Part shown: piece after piece, positions 53,629-60,219 of the stretch
How positions within the stretch are numbered: the first letter of the stretch is position 1
Layout: each line of letters opens with the position of its first letter
From: Nitrosopumilus sp. b1
GTDB taxonomy: Archaea; Thermoproteota; Nitrososphaeria; Nitrososphaerales; Nitrosopumilaceae
Length of the DNA: 64,000 bases
Assembly (NCBI RefSeq): GCF_014078545.1
Contig: NZ_MU078712.1
Coordinates: forward strand, 5,105-69,104
Direction of reading: 5' to 3'
Made by a program: the position numbers and the translations under genes
The notes under the pieces: model-generated
Database searches by the model: none
The model's input: the letters and a program-made list of their open reading frames with translations, nothing else
What the model was told of the DNA's origin: nothing

Positions 53629-54096
53629 ATGACAAAACAAAAAACACTGAGAATGTTGCTGGTTGTCTCTGCCTTAGCGGTAGGCATCGGTTTCATAGGA
53701 GAATCATATGCTGAAGTGCGTACTGATTACTTTGCATCAGGTGATATTAGACAAGGAATTAACTCTGATAACACAGATGAAAAAAGCAAAGTTGGATACT
53801 ATGCAATTTCAGGCTTGGCTGATATGAGAAATTGGGTTCATGTTAGCATGGATTACTATCCGTCTGCTGATTCAACCTATGAAGTTCGTTTGGCAAATAC
53901 CTCAACTGGCAATGAATTGGTTCTAGGTGAACTAAAAGGTGACGACAAGAGAGATCAATTCTCAACTGAAGAGGATCTTTCCGGGTATAATGTAATTAAG
54001 GTGTTTGAAATATCTGATACTGGTAATGTAGCATTGTCAGGACAGAGTTCTTTTGAATATCTTGATGCAGATAGAGCACCCACAAGACCCAACTAA
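53629..54096 (+). CDS. Secreted protein, unknown
   Basis: A 155-residue protein with a signal peptide (1-28, ending ESYAE) and a beta-rich mature part (HVSMDYYPSADSTYEVRLANTSTGNELVLGEL). No cysteine after the signal and no enzymatic motif. First gene of the accessory region; promoter carries a degenerate AGCT box. Confidence 0.6.
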   Translation: MTKQKTLRMLLVVSALAVGIGFIGESYAEVRTDYFASGDIRQGINSDNTDEKSKVGYYAISGLADMRNWVHVSMDYYPSADSTYEVRLANTSTGNELVLGELKGDDKRDQFSTEEDLSGYNVIKVFEISDTGNVALSGQSSFEYLDADRAPTRPN

Positions 54097-54149
54097 TTTT
54101 TTTTAATTATGAACTATGAAAATTCAATACGAGATTATCATAGTTCATA

Positions 54150-54172
54150 AGCTACATTTGAAAATTTCAGCT
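54150..54172 (+). promoter_or_regulatory. AGCT box 1
   Basis: AGCT at 54150 and 54169 (N15 between). Followed by a TATA-like GATTATAGATAA region and the ATG at 54218 (45 nt after the box). Confidence 0.6.
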
Positions 54173-54217
54173 TGACGACTTACAAAATTATTTGATTATA
54201 GATAATTTATCTATTAC

Positions 54218-54436
54218 ATGGATAGGTTGTTGGTAATAGCTATTTTAGGAATTTGGGTTTCTACTGTAACTCTAATTGGAATATGGCTAGTTGATGATGG
54301 AATTATAACATTAGATTTTCTTGATAATTTTACAAAAAATTACATTCTCATTGAAAACCAAATTTATTTAATTGATATTAGCCCTATAGAATCTGTTTAT
54401 TTTTCCTCTTTCATGGATAATATTTCGCTGCATTGA
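54218..54436 (+). CDS. Small membrane protein
   Basis: A 72-residue protein with one N-terminal transmembrane helix (about 4-25) and a short, partly hydrophobic exposed part. Promoter has an AGCT box. The next small membrane gene starts at ATG 54439, 2 nt later. Function unknown. Confidence 0.55.
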   Translation: MDRLLVIAILGIWVSTVTLIGIWLVDDGIITLDFLDNFTKNYILIENQIYLIDISPIESVYFSSFMDNISLH

Positions 54437-54438
54437 AA

Positions 54439-54648
54439 ATGAGTTTAATTCATCGGGACATTATTGAAAACATAATTATCTGTGTTGTTGTGATACTTGG
54501 CGCATTCGTTATTGCACTTTTCCTTATAAATACAAATTTCTTTGAATTTGATTCGCAAAGTTTTTCTGATAATTTAACATCTTTTTGTAATAATCCACAA
54601 TATTCTAAAATCGATTCTAATTTGCGTAATGCCCTCTGTGAGACATAG
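54439..54648 (+). CDS. Small membrane protein
   Basis: A 69-residue protein with one transmembrane helix (about 11-31) and a C-terminal domain with two cysteines (SFCNNP, ALCET) that may form a disulfide outside the cell. ATG 54439 is preferred over TTG 54433, which overlaps the previous stop. Second gene of a two-gene unit. Confidence 0.5.
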   Translation: MSLIHRDIIENIIICVVVILGAFVIALFLINTNFFEFDSQSFSDNLTSFCNNPQYSKIDSNLRNALCET

Positions 54649-54659
54649 ATCTCAAAATC

Positions 54660-54682
54660 AGCTATAGCAGATAATTTCAGCT
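54660..54682 (+). promoter_or_regulatory. AGCT box 2
   Basis: AGCT at 54660 and 54679. A TATA-like element (AATCTAATTAAAAA) follows at about 54695-54708; the first possible start codon is the ATG at 54716 of a short upstream reading frame, 33 nt from the box. Confidence 0.6.
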
Positions 54683-54715
54683 ATTTTTTTGAAATAATCT
54701 AATTAAAAACGGGAT

Positions 54716-54751
54716 ATGATGATGATTATGCGTATTTGGGGTGAGAAATAA
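54716..54751 (+). CDS. Possible 11-codon upstream reading frame
   Basis: ATG ATG ATG ATT ATG ... TAA, with the stop overlapping the ATG of the 81-residue gene (TAATG). It begins where transcription is predicted to start, so it could be read leaderlessly and couple translation to the next gene. A GGGGTGA Shine-Dalgarno-like stretch also precedes the main ATG. Confidence 0.25.
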   Translation: MMMIMRIWGEK

Positions 54752-54996
54752 TGCAAGAGTCCCGAATTAGGACAAAGGCTGTTGTGGATACACTTCATGA
54801 TCTTACTGAAATTATTTCTGATAGTGATGATTACCTCATACCTAAAGAAATTCTAGCAAAAACTGATCCTGAATTCTTACGAATTTCTGATGAAAATTTT
54901 GTTCCAAGACAGGTAGTGGACATTCTTGGCGTACTTACCAAACTGTATGATCGCGGGTATGTGGATTCAATTAAAGATATCCAAAAATTAAGATAA
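54751..54996 (+). CDS. Small soluble protein, unknown
   Basis: An 81-residue acidic, helical protein (DTLHDLTEIISDSDDYLIPKEIL, then VPRQVVDILGVLTKLYDRG). The end resembles a small helical adaptor but no family is recognised. Preceded by AGCT box 2 and a short upstream frame. Confidence 0.5.
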   Translation: MQESRIRTKAVVDTLHDLTEIISDSDDYLIPKEILAKTDPEFLRISDENFVPRQVVDILGVLTKLYDRGYVDSIKDIQKLR

Positions 54997-55027
54997 TTTT
55001 TCATTAACAATTCTATGATGGGTATTT

Positions 55028-55050
55028 AGCTGAAATTCAACATAACAGCT
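55028..55050 (+). promoter_or_regulatory. AGCT box 3
   Basis: AGCT at 55028 and 55047; 37 nt from the box to the ATG at 55088. The sequence after the box (TAGAAAA..TTAT) is shared with box 8 in front of the paralogous gene at 59838. Confidence 0.7.
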
Positions 55051-55087
55051 TAGAAAACATTATCATATTTTTTCTACAAATTTACCC

Positions 55088-55468
55088 ATGTCTGACTTAG
55101 AAAATAATGAACTTGTAAAGAATCTAATCGATGAGTTCCAGGCAAGCGGCTTGGAAGTAACATCGGCAAACTATGGGGGATTCAAAAAACCTCAAGCAAT
55201 AAAAGATCAACGACCTGATGTTGTTGCATGGGATTCTGATAAACAACTATACTATTTGGGTTTGGTAGCCGATCCAGAAAAGATTGATCTAGAAAATATG
55301 GATGATAAACTAAAGATTCTGTCCAATCTGGTTATGGATGCAGGATCTACTCAAAATGCAAGACTCCCGTTCTATCTTGGTATTCCAAAAGGAAATGTAG
55401 TTGATGTAACAAAAATGTTAGATGAAAATAATATTCCACGAGATAATGTTTTTACTATAGAACTATAA
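55088..55468 (+). CDS. Paralogue A of a 125-residue alpha/beta protein (nuclease-fold-like, no catalytic set)
   Basis: A 126-residue soluble protein, clearly homologous along its whole length to the protein at 59838 (shared: LVK.LID.F...G.EV..ANYG.FK.P, PDV.AWDS, LSNL, PFYLGIPK). The order helix, strand, PDVVAWDS..LYYLGLV resembles a PD-(D/E)XK-type core, but the expected second acid and lysine are missing, so a non-catalytic or different function is likely. Single gene under AGCT box 3. Confidence 0.65.
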   Translation: MSDLENNELVKNLIDEFQASGLEVTSANYGGFKKPQAIKDQRPDVVAWDSDKQLYYLGLVADPEKIDLENMDDKLKILSNLVMDAGSTQNARLPFYLGIPKGNVVDVTKMLDENNIPRDNVFTIEL

Positions 55469-55507
55469 TTAATTTTCTTTTAAAATTAAACTAAAATATT
55501 TGTTTTA

Positions 55508-55642
55508 TTAATTATTTTCAAAATTATTTTGTATTATTTGAATTTTTTTCCTAGCACATTCTAACGCTTCATTTTTTGTATGAAAATGTTTAGACTTTTG
55601 ACATATTGAACATATGTCTTTGTGATTATCCTCTGATGACAT
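55508..55642 (-). CDS. 44-residue CxxC/His protein
   Basis: ATG 55642 to TAA 55508. Holds CSICQKSKHFH with a further C at residue 29, a possible small zinc finger, followed by an Asn-rich helical tail. It begins 2 nt after the end of the next zinc protein, so it is the third gene in the TFB operon. Confidence 0.5.
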   Translation of the reverse strand: MSSEDNHKDICSICQKSKHFHTKNEALECARKKIQIIQNNFENN

Positions 55643-55644
55643 AT

Positions 55645-55845
55645 CTAAGACGCTAAAGTATTGATAACTTGTTTTTTAGGAAAGTTATAGTTTCGTTCTA
55701 ATGGAATTATTGAATCATTAATGTGTGGTTTTGGATCTGAGCATTCTCCACATCTAGGGAAAATTATCTCTGCATCATAGTTTACTTCTCCAATACTTTT
55801 CTCACAAATTACACACTTTACTACTTTCTTATCGTAAATATTCAT
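55645..55845 (-). CDS. 66-residue zinc-ribbon-like protein in the TFB operon
   Basis: Contains CVIC (11-14) and CGEC (32-35), a probable zinc ribbon or rubredoxin-like knuckle, and a basic C-terminal part. It starts 2 nt after the TFB stop, so it is cotranscribed with the transcription factor and may act in transcription. Confidence 0.6.
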   Translation of the reverse strand: MNIYDKKVVKCVICEKSIGEVNYDAEIIFPRCGECSDPKPHINDSIIPLERNYNFPKKQVINTLAS

Positions 55846-55847
55846 TG

Positions 55848-56771
55848 TTATACCTCTATAGAATCAATATATTTTGCTGCATATTTTCGAAACATCGAAG
55901 TATTTTTTCTAATTGTCACTGCACTTACGTTGCATTTTTTTTCAAGCTTTGGATATGATATTTTTTCATTATTTGCAGCACATGATAAATAAATTGCACC
56001 TGCCGCTAATCCTAAGGGATTTTTTCCCTGAACTATTCTATCTTTTATAACATCTTGAAGGATTTTTAACGCCAATCTTTGAGATTTTTCACTAGCTCCT
56101 ACCTTACTTGCAATTTTTCCTAGATAGTCAATGCAACCTGGATGTTCTAAGGAGATATTTAGATAACTTACTAATCTCTTGTAACTTCTGATTAGATAAC
56201 GTCTTGTAACATTTGATGCTTTTGCAATTTCATCCACACTTCGAGGAATTCCTGATAACCTGCAAGCAACATAGATTGATGATGCCATCATAACTGGAAT
56301 TGATTTTCCGCGAATTAGTCCTCTGTTTGCTGCTTTTCGATATATTGTAGCAGTCTTTTCAATTACTGAATCTGGTAATCCTAATTTTGGTTTTAATGAA
56401 TCTAAATGTGCAAATGCCTTGTTCAAGCTTCTTTTTTTTCCTGCATTTTTGCTTCTAAAATCCCACATTCGGAGTCTATGAAAGCGCTTTTTTGTACTGT
56501 GAGATAATCTGTTTCCAGATGCATCTACATTTTTTTGACTTATGGTACTAGAAATTCCCATATCAGGTATAGAAATCCTTGAAGGACTGCCGGTTCTGAC
56601 CTTAGATGATGTTTTTCCATCACTGTATGTTTTTTCTTGATGTGAAAAATCGGCTATTCTTTCTTTGAGAACGTATCCGCAATCACTGCAAATTATCTCT
56701 CCGTTGGTTTCATCAGTAACTATTGAAGCGTGTTTATTTGTCAGGCATTTTTGCACGACTATGCTTTTCAT
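55848..56771 (-). CDS. tfb: Transcription factor B (TFB paralogue)
   Basis: A 307-residue general transcription factor. N-terminal zinc ribbon (CLTNKH...CSDCGYVL, residues 9-38), B-reader/linker, and two cyclin folds (about 115-205 and 210-305) including RKAANRGLIRGKSIPVMMASSIYVACR and KNPLGLAAGAIYLSC. Thaumarchaea carry several TFBs; the local context of this one (AGCT box in its own promoter, accessory neighbours) suggests a condition-specific factor. It heads a three-gene operon with two small zinc proteins. Confidence 0.95.
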   Translation of the reverse strand: MKSIVVQKCLTNKHASIVTDETNGEIICSDCGYVLKERIADFSHQEKTYSDGKTSSKVRTGSPSRISIPDMGISSTISQKNVDASGNRLSHSTKKRFHRLRMWDFRSKNAGKKRSLNKAFAHLDSLKPKLGLPDSVIEKTATIYRKAANRGLIRGKSIPVMMASSIYVACRLSGIPRSVDEIAKASNVTRRYLIRSYKRLVSYLNISLEHPGCIDYLGKIASKVGASEKSQRLALKILQDVIKDRIVQGKNPLGLAAGAIYLSCAANNEKISYPKLEKKCNVSAVTIRKNTSMFRKYAAKYIDSIEV

Positions 56772-56808
56772 AATGTTTCTTTGTTAATTAAAAAGATAAG
56801 AACTCATA

Positions 56809-56831
56809 AGCTTCATTTATGATAATAAGCT
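56809..56831 (-). promoter_or_regulatory. AGCT box 4 (TFB promoter)
   Basis: AGCT at 56809 and 56828; the proximal AGCT lies 37 nt before the TFB start at 56771 on the minus strand. A TTTTTAATTAA TATA-like stretch falls between. The promoter-proximal AGCTTATGAGT is shared with box 6. Confidence 0.7.
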
Positions 56832-56837
56832 ATTTTT

Positions 56838-57122
56838 TTATTTTGGAATAAAATATTCTGATAGTATGTTTTTTGAATTGTACTTTATGAATCCATCATA
56901 TACTGATACTTGAGAATTTTTTTGAAAAATAAATTCTAAAAATCCATCGTCATATCCTAATTTTACCGAAGCCCGATCTGTTTTAGCAAGAAATGTTTTT
57001 AATTTTTCTGGTTTGTATTCTCCTAATTTTTCCCACGAATCATCAAATTTTATGGTTTGAAATGATCTGAATGCCGTATTGTTGTATACAAAAGGCTTGT
57101 CAAAATTTGTCAATGAACTCAT
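56838..57122 (-). CDS. Small soluble protein, unknown
   Basis: A 94-residue protein rich in Phe and Tyr with alternating strands (NKPF-like start, SVKLGYDDGFLEFIFQKNSQVSVYDGFIKY), resembling a small beta-rich domain. Divergent from the basic small genes; AGCT box 5 lies between, with 46 nt to this start. Its stop is 6 nt from box 4. Confidence 0.5.
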   Translation of the reverse strand: MSSLTNFDKPFVYNNTAFRSFQTIKFDDSWEKLGEYKPEKLKTFLAKTDRASVKLGYDDGFLEFIFQKNSQVSVYDGFIKYNSKNILSEYFIPK

Positions 57123-57168
57123 TACTTGTTCTTCTTCATTCCTCTTAATGATATTTTATTGAAAAATA

Positions 57169-57191
57169 AGCTTAATATCAAATCACAAGCT
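57169..57191 (+). promoter_or_regulatory. AGCT box 5 (divergent)
   Basis: AGCT at 57169 and 57188. Distance to the plus-strand ATG at 57230 is 38 nt, to the minus-strand start at 57122 is 46 nt, so the plus-strand gene has the standard geometry. Confidence 0.7.
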
Positions 57192-57229
57192 TAATTGAAA
57201 TTATATCAAATTACCTCCATTATACACTA

Positions 57230-57349
57230 ATGAAAAAGACTAAACAAATAGACGATATGAAAACAGCAATGATAAAAGATCTTACAAATAGAGAGAACAT
57301 ATCAAAAAAGAAAGTCAAAGAACTCGTGGAAAATTTCATAGAGTCGTGA
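57230..57349 (+). CDS. 39-residue basic helical protein
   Basis: ATG 57230 to TGA 57349. A single charged helix-like peptide (KKKVKELVENFIES end). Under AGCT box 5 with the standard 38-nt spacing, which supports it as a real start. The next gene overlaps it by 4 nt. Confidence 0.5.
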   Translation: MKKTKQIDDMKTAMIKDLTNRENISKKKVKELVENFIES

Positions 57350-57519
57350 AACTAAAAGAAAAAATTCGTAGCGAGGTATTAAAATCTGCCAGGAAAAGTA
57401 GAAAATTATTAAAAAAAGAAAGTAAGGTGACAAAACAGCCTCCTACAAAAATGAATCCTTTATCATTTGAACGAAGTGCTGCAGGAGCAAATTCTAGAAG
57501 GCATCTTAAAAAGCAATAA
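57346..57519 (+). CDS. 57-residue lysine/arginine-rich protein
   Basis: GTG at 57346 (GTGA overlap with the previous stop), TAA at 57519. Highly basic N-terminal helix (RSEVLKSARKSRKLLKKES) and a basic end (NSRRHLKKQ); likely binds nucleic acid. Translationally coupled to the 39-residue gene. Confidence 0.5.
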   Translation: MKLKEKIRSEVLKSARKSRKLLKKESKVTKQPPTKMNPLSFERSAAGANSRRHLKKQ

Positions 57520-57534
57520 GCAATATAGTTGTCA

Positions 57535-57557
57535 AGCTTATTTTCAAAATATTAGCT
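57535..57557 (+). promoter_or_regulatory. AGCT box 6
   Basis: AGCT at 57535 and 57554; 37 nt to the ATG at 57595, with a TATA-like CTAAATTAAA in between. Confidence 0.7.
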
Positions 57558-57594
57558 TATGAGTCCATAAATCGTATCTAAATTAAATTTCCAT

Positions 57595-57939
57595 ATGAAA
57601 CCATATCGAACTAGAAAAGTTGGAAAAGGAGTCAAAAGACCAAATTCAAAAAACATGGTTGGAATGAAGACCACATCAAAAACTAACAGCATAAAACATA
57701 GTATATCGAAAATTCACTCTTATCAAAAATCATCAATTCGAGAACTAAAACTGGATATTAAAAAAATTGAGAATACAATAGTCTCCCCCGTGGGTTTGGA
57801 TAAAATTTCTGCAATAGAGATAGAAAAAATTCAGGATAAAAGAAAGCACATCTCATTGCACATGATAAATGTAATTAGTAATATTGTGGCATCTGCTAGA
57901 AAACTATCTTATCTTGAGGACAGATACCAAGCTAAATAG
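57595..57939 (+). CDS. Basic small protein with C-terminal helix pair
   Basis: A 114-residue protein. Residues 1-50 are basic and disordered (RTRKVGKGVKRPNSK), then two long helices (KLDIKKIENTIVS, EKIQDKRKHISLHMINVISNIV). Looks like a nucleic-acid-associated or chromatin-type protein. Single gene under AGCT box 6. Confidence 0.55.
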   Translation: MKPYRTRKVGKGVKRPNSKNMVGMKTTSKTNSIKHSISKIHSYQKSSIRELKLDIKKIENTIVSPVGLDKISAIEIEKIQDKRKHISLHMINVISNIVASARKLSYLEDRYQAK

Positions 57940-57947
57940 ATACAAAA

Positions 57948-58751
57948 TCATCGTGTTGGCTTGCTTCTTGCACTTTTCTTTGATTTTTCCCAAGTGAATT
58001 CCAGATAGTCCTTACACCAATCTAGGAACAAGGGATCATTGCCATAAAACATATTCCTTAGATCTGGTTCCCCATTATTTGCAGCAAAGATAACACCTGC
58101 TTCTTTTTCGTTCATTATCACAATGGTGTCAAGATCAGATGAAATCCTTCGTTCAATCTTTCCCTGCTCTATTAGGGTGAAATATCCAAGCTTTTCAAGA
58201 GTTTTGGTACGGCCTTCTGGTTCTATGAGATCTTTTGTAATTATGTGTCGATAGGTGGCGTTTTCTTTTATCCGCTTCATCAAGGGATCCACAAGTCCTG
58301 GAGGCGATTCCGTAATTGCATCAAAAACAAAAACTTTGGCATTTCTGTATATTGACTTCCATTTATCTAGAACAACTGTAACTCCTTTGATGTGTTTACA
58401 ATTTTCTAATACTCCTAATCGTCTAACAAATTTCATATGCATATTTCCTAATTCATGAGTTTCAAAGAATTTTTGATTTTTTGATAAAAATGTTATTAGT
58501 GGTAATTGTGATAAAATTATTTTTCCATTAGTTGTGATGTGGTAATGTTCATCCGTGCCCTTTCTAACAAAATATGCACTAGAAAGACGGTCTAGATTCC
58601 GATGAATTTCTTGAGATGTAACTTTGAGTAATTTTGCTAATGATGATACTCTATGTGGTTTTTTGTTAAGATTTGATAATATTCTTAATCTTTGTTCACT
58701 TGCTAATTCCAAGAAACATAATGCTGCATCCTCCATTGACTGTTCTTTCAT
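57948..58751 (-). CDS. ArsR-like winged-helix regulator with FilR1-type sensor domain
   Basis: A 267-residue transcription regulator. Residues 5-85: winged helix (ALCFLELASEQRLRILSNL, VSSLAKLLKVTSQEIHRNLDRLSSAYFV, wing HYHITTNGK). Residues 120-255 are an alpha/beta domain matching the DUF1724/FilR1 type seen in archaeal regulators (SPPGLVDPLMKRIKENATYRHIITKDLIEPE; IVIMNEKEAGVIFAANNGEPDL). The gene is divergent from the cupredoxin gene, and AGCT box 7 lies between them. It is the best candidate in this region for a protein that binds the box, though this is inference. Confidence 0.75.
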   Translation of the reverse strand: MKEQSMEDAALCFLELASEQRLRILSNLNKKPHRVSSLAKLLKVTSQEIHRNLDRLSSAYFVRKGTDEHYHITTNGKIILSQLPLITFLSKNQKFFETHELGNMHMKFVRRLGVLENCKHIKGVTVVLDKWKSIYRNAKVFVFDAITESPPGLVDPLMKRIKENATYRHIITKDLIEPEGRTKTLEKLGYFTLIEQGKIERRISSDLDTIVIMNEKEAGVIFAANNGEPDLRNMFYGNDPLFLDWCKDYLEFTWEKSKKSARSKPTR

Positions 58752-58799
58752 GTTGTTTGATATACATCACATGTTAAAAATCAATCTGATAATATTGTA

Positions 58800-58822
58800 A
58801 GCTTATAATCATATAATTAGCT
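58800..58822 (+). promoter_or_regulatory. AGCT box 7 (divergent regulator/cupredoxin)
   Basis: AGCT at 58800 and 58819; 38 nt to the cupredoxin ATG at 58861 and 48 nt to the regulator start at 58751. Confidence 0.7.
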
Positions 58823-58860
58823 GATGACATGTTATAGTTTGTAAAAATCACTAACTATCA

Positions 58861-59490
58861 ATGAAAAATAATGCAGATAGATTTGGTATGATAATTGCAA
58901 TTGCAATAACTGCAGTAGCTATTGCATTTGTTGGTACATTATCAAATCCTCAAGATAGAAACATACAGCCACAAGGACAAGCAGTCATTGATAGAGCTGC
59001 CACTGAGTTAAAAGAAATACCTGAAGTTGCACAAGATACGTTTACAGATACTGTAGAAGAATTAGAAAAACTACCTACGGAAATCGAAGAATCATTAGAT
59101 GATGTAGACAATATCCAAGAAGAATCGATGGAAGTCATCAAAGATGTGATTCCAGATGTACCTGACGTTGTAAAACAATCTGAAGGTAAACTCTTAGAAA
59201 CCATTAGTATTCCTAAGGATACTGCAGCGCCAGGATGTGAAGAGACCAACTCTTGTTACATTCCTGAAATCGTGACAATTAAGCGTGGAGGCGAAGTGAT
59301 TTGGGAAAACGATGATATTGCAGCACACACTGTTACCAGCGGTTCAGCAACATCTGGTCCTAATGGATTATTTGATAGTGGACTCATTTATCCTGGAGAC
59401 ACTTATTCAATCCAACTAGACTTGGTTAACGAGTATGTGTATTTTTGTCAAGTCCACCCTTGGATGACTGGAAAAATTGTGGTAAAATAA
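58861..59490 (+). CDS. Membrane-anchored cupredoxin (plastocyanin/halocyanin-like)
   Basis: A 209-residue protein: transmembrane anchor at about 9-27, an acidic helical linker (45-115), then a blue-copper domain (about 120-209) with ligands H156, C196, H199 and M202 (AAHT ... YFCQVHPWM). Such cupredoxins carry electrons at the outer face of the membrane in copper-based thaumarchaeal respiration. Box-controlled promoter suggests use under particular conditions, e.g. stress or altered copper/electron flow. Confidence 0.92.
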   Translation: MKNNADRFGMIIAIAITAVAIAFVGTLSNPQDRNIQPQGQAVIDRAATELKEIPEVAQDTFTDTVEELEKLPTEIEESLDDVDNIQEESMEVIKDVIPDVPDVVKQSEGKLLETISIPKDTAAPGCEETNSCYIPEIVTIKRGGEVIWENDDIAAHTVTSGSATSGPNGLFDSGLIYPGDTYSIQLDLVNEYVYFCQVHPWMTGKIVVK

Positions 59491-59777
59491 CCTCTTTTTT
59501 TATTATATTCAAATCTACAACTATTAAGATGACCATCTAGTTCATCAAAGAAATGTTTTATTTTCAGCTTGATTCATTATCAGGATACATATCATATACT
59601 GAGTATCAAATGTATGTTACAAATTTTAAAATCTGCTTTTTCAAATTCTAATTTCTTTTTTAGATTTGTTCACTATGATGATCTTGCGCTTTGTGGAACT
59701 TTATTTTCATCGGTATTGATATTTTTATTTGTACTTAATACTGGCACTTAATTTGGATTTTTGTCTGTAATAATCAT
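59491..59777. other. Intergenic region, no convincing gene
   Basis: AT-rich. A TTG-started frame at 59569-59751 has a hydrophobic end but no good start, no box at the standard distance and no family, so I do not call it. A single AGCT at 59566 has no partner at 19 bp. Confidence 0.5.
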
Positions 59778-59800
59778 AGCTGAATTGTAAGATATTAGCT
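59778..59800 (+). promoter_or_regulatory. AGCT box 8 (head of the ectoine region)
   Basis: AGCT at 59778 and 59797; 37 nt to the ATG at 59838. Downstream sequence resembles that following box 3. Confidence 0.7.
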
Positions 59801-59837
59801 TAGAAAATGTTATGTTGTTTTGAACTAACTTTTTCCT

Positions 59838-60215
59838 ATGTCAGAAAATCATAATGATTTAGTAAAAGGATTAATTGATAAATTTGATGAAAATGGTTTT
59901 GAAGTAATTTGTGCTAATTATGGTGAATTCAAAGAACCTGAGGAAATTCAAGGTGTTAAACCGGATGTAATAGCATGGGATTCTGAAAATGAGTTATATC
60001 ATTTAGCGTCTGTTATTGAACCTGAAGAACTAACTGATGAAAAAACCAATAGACGCGTTGAAACACTATCTAATTTAATGATGAGTAATGGTAAATCTAC
60101 AAGAACACGAATTCCATTTTATTTGGGAATTCCAAAACAAAAATCCAACCAGATAGAGAAATTTTTAGATAAAAACAACGCAGAACAGACTAATATTTTT
60201 CCACTGGAGGTTTAA
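59838..60215 (+). CDS. Paralogue B of the 125-residue alpha/beta protein; probable first gene of the ectoine operon
   Basis: A 125-residue protein homologous to that at 55088 (ANYGEFKEPEEI, PDVIAWDSENELYHLASV, IPFYLGIPKQ). The gene ends at TAA 60213-60215, and GGAGG inside its last codons serves as the ribosome-binding site of ectA, whose probable start lies 4 nt further on. It is therefore likely cotranscribed with ectABCD-mscS and places that operon under AGCT box 8. Function unknown; could be a stress-response or regulatory protein. Confidence 0.7.
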   Translation: MSENHNDLVKGLIDKFDENGFEVICANYGEFKEPEEIQGVKPDVIAWDSENELYHLASVIEPEELTDEKTNRRVETLSNLMMSNGKSTRTRIPFYLGIPKQKSNQIEKFLDKNNAEQTNIFPLEV

Positions 60216-60219
60216 GATC

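Noticed and set aside
59569-59751. 60-codon TTG-started frame with a hydrophobic end
   Set aside because: No ATG at a sensible place, no box or TATA at the usual distance, low-complexity AT-rich sequence.
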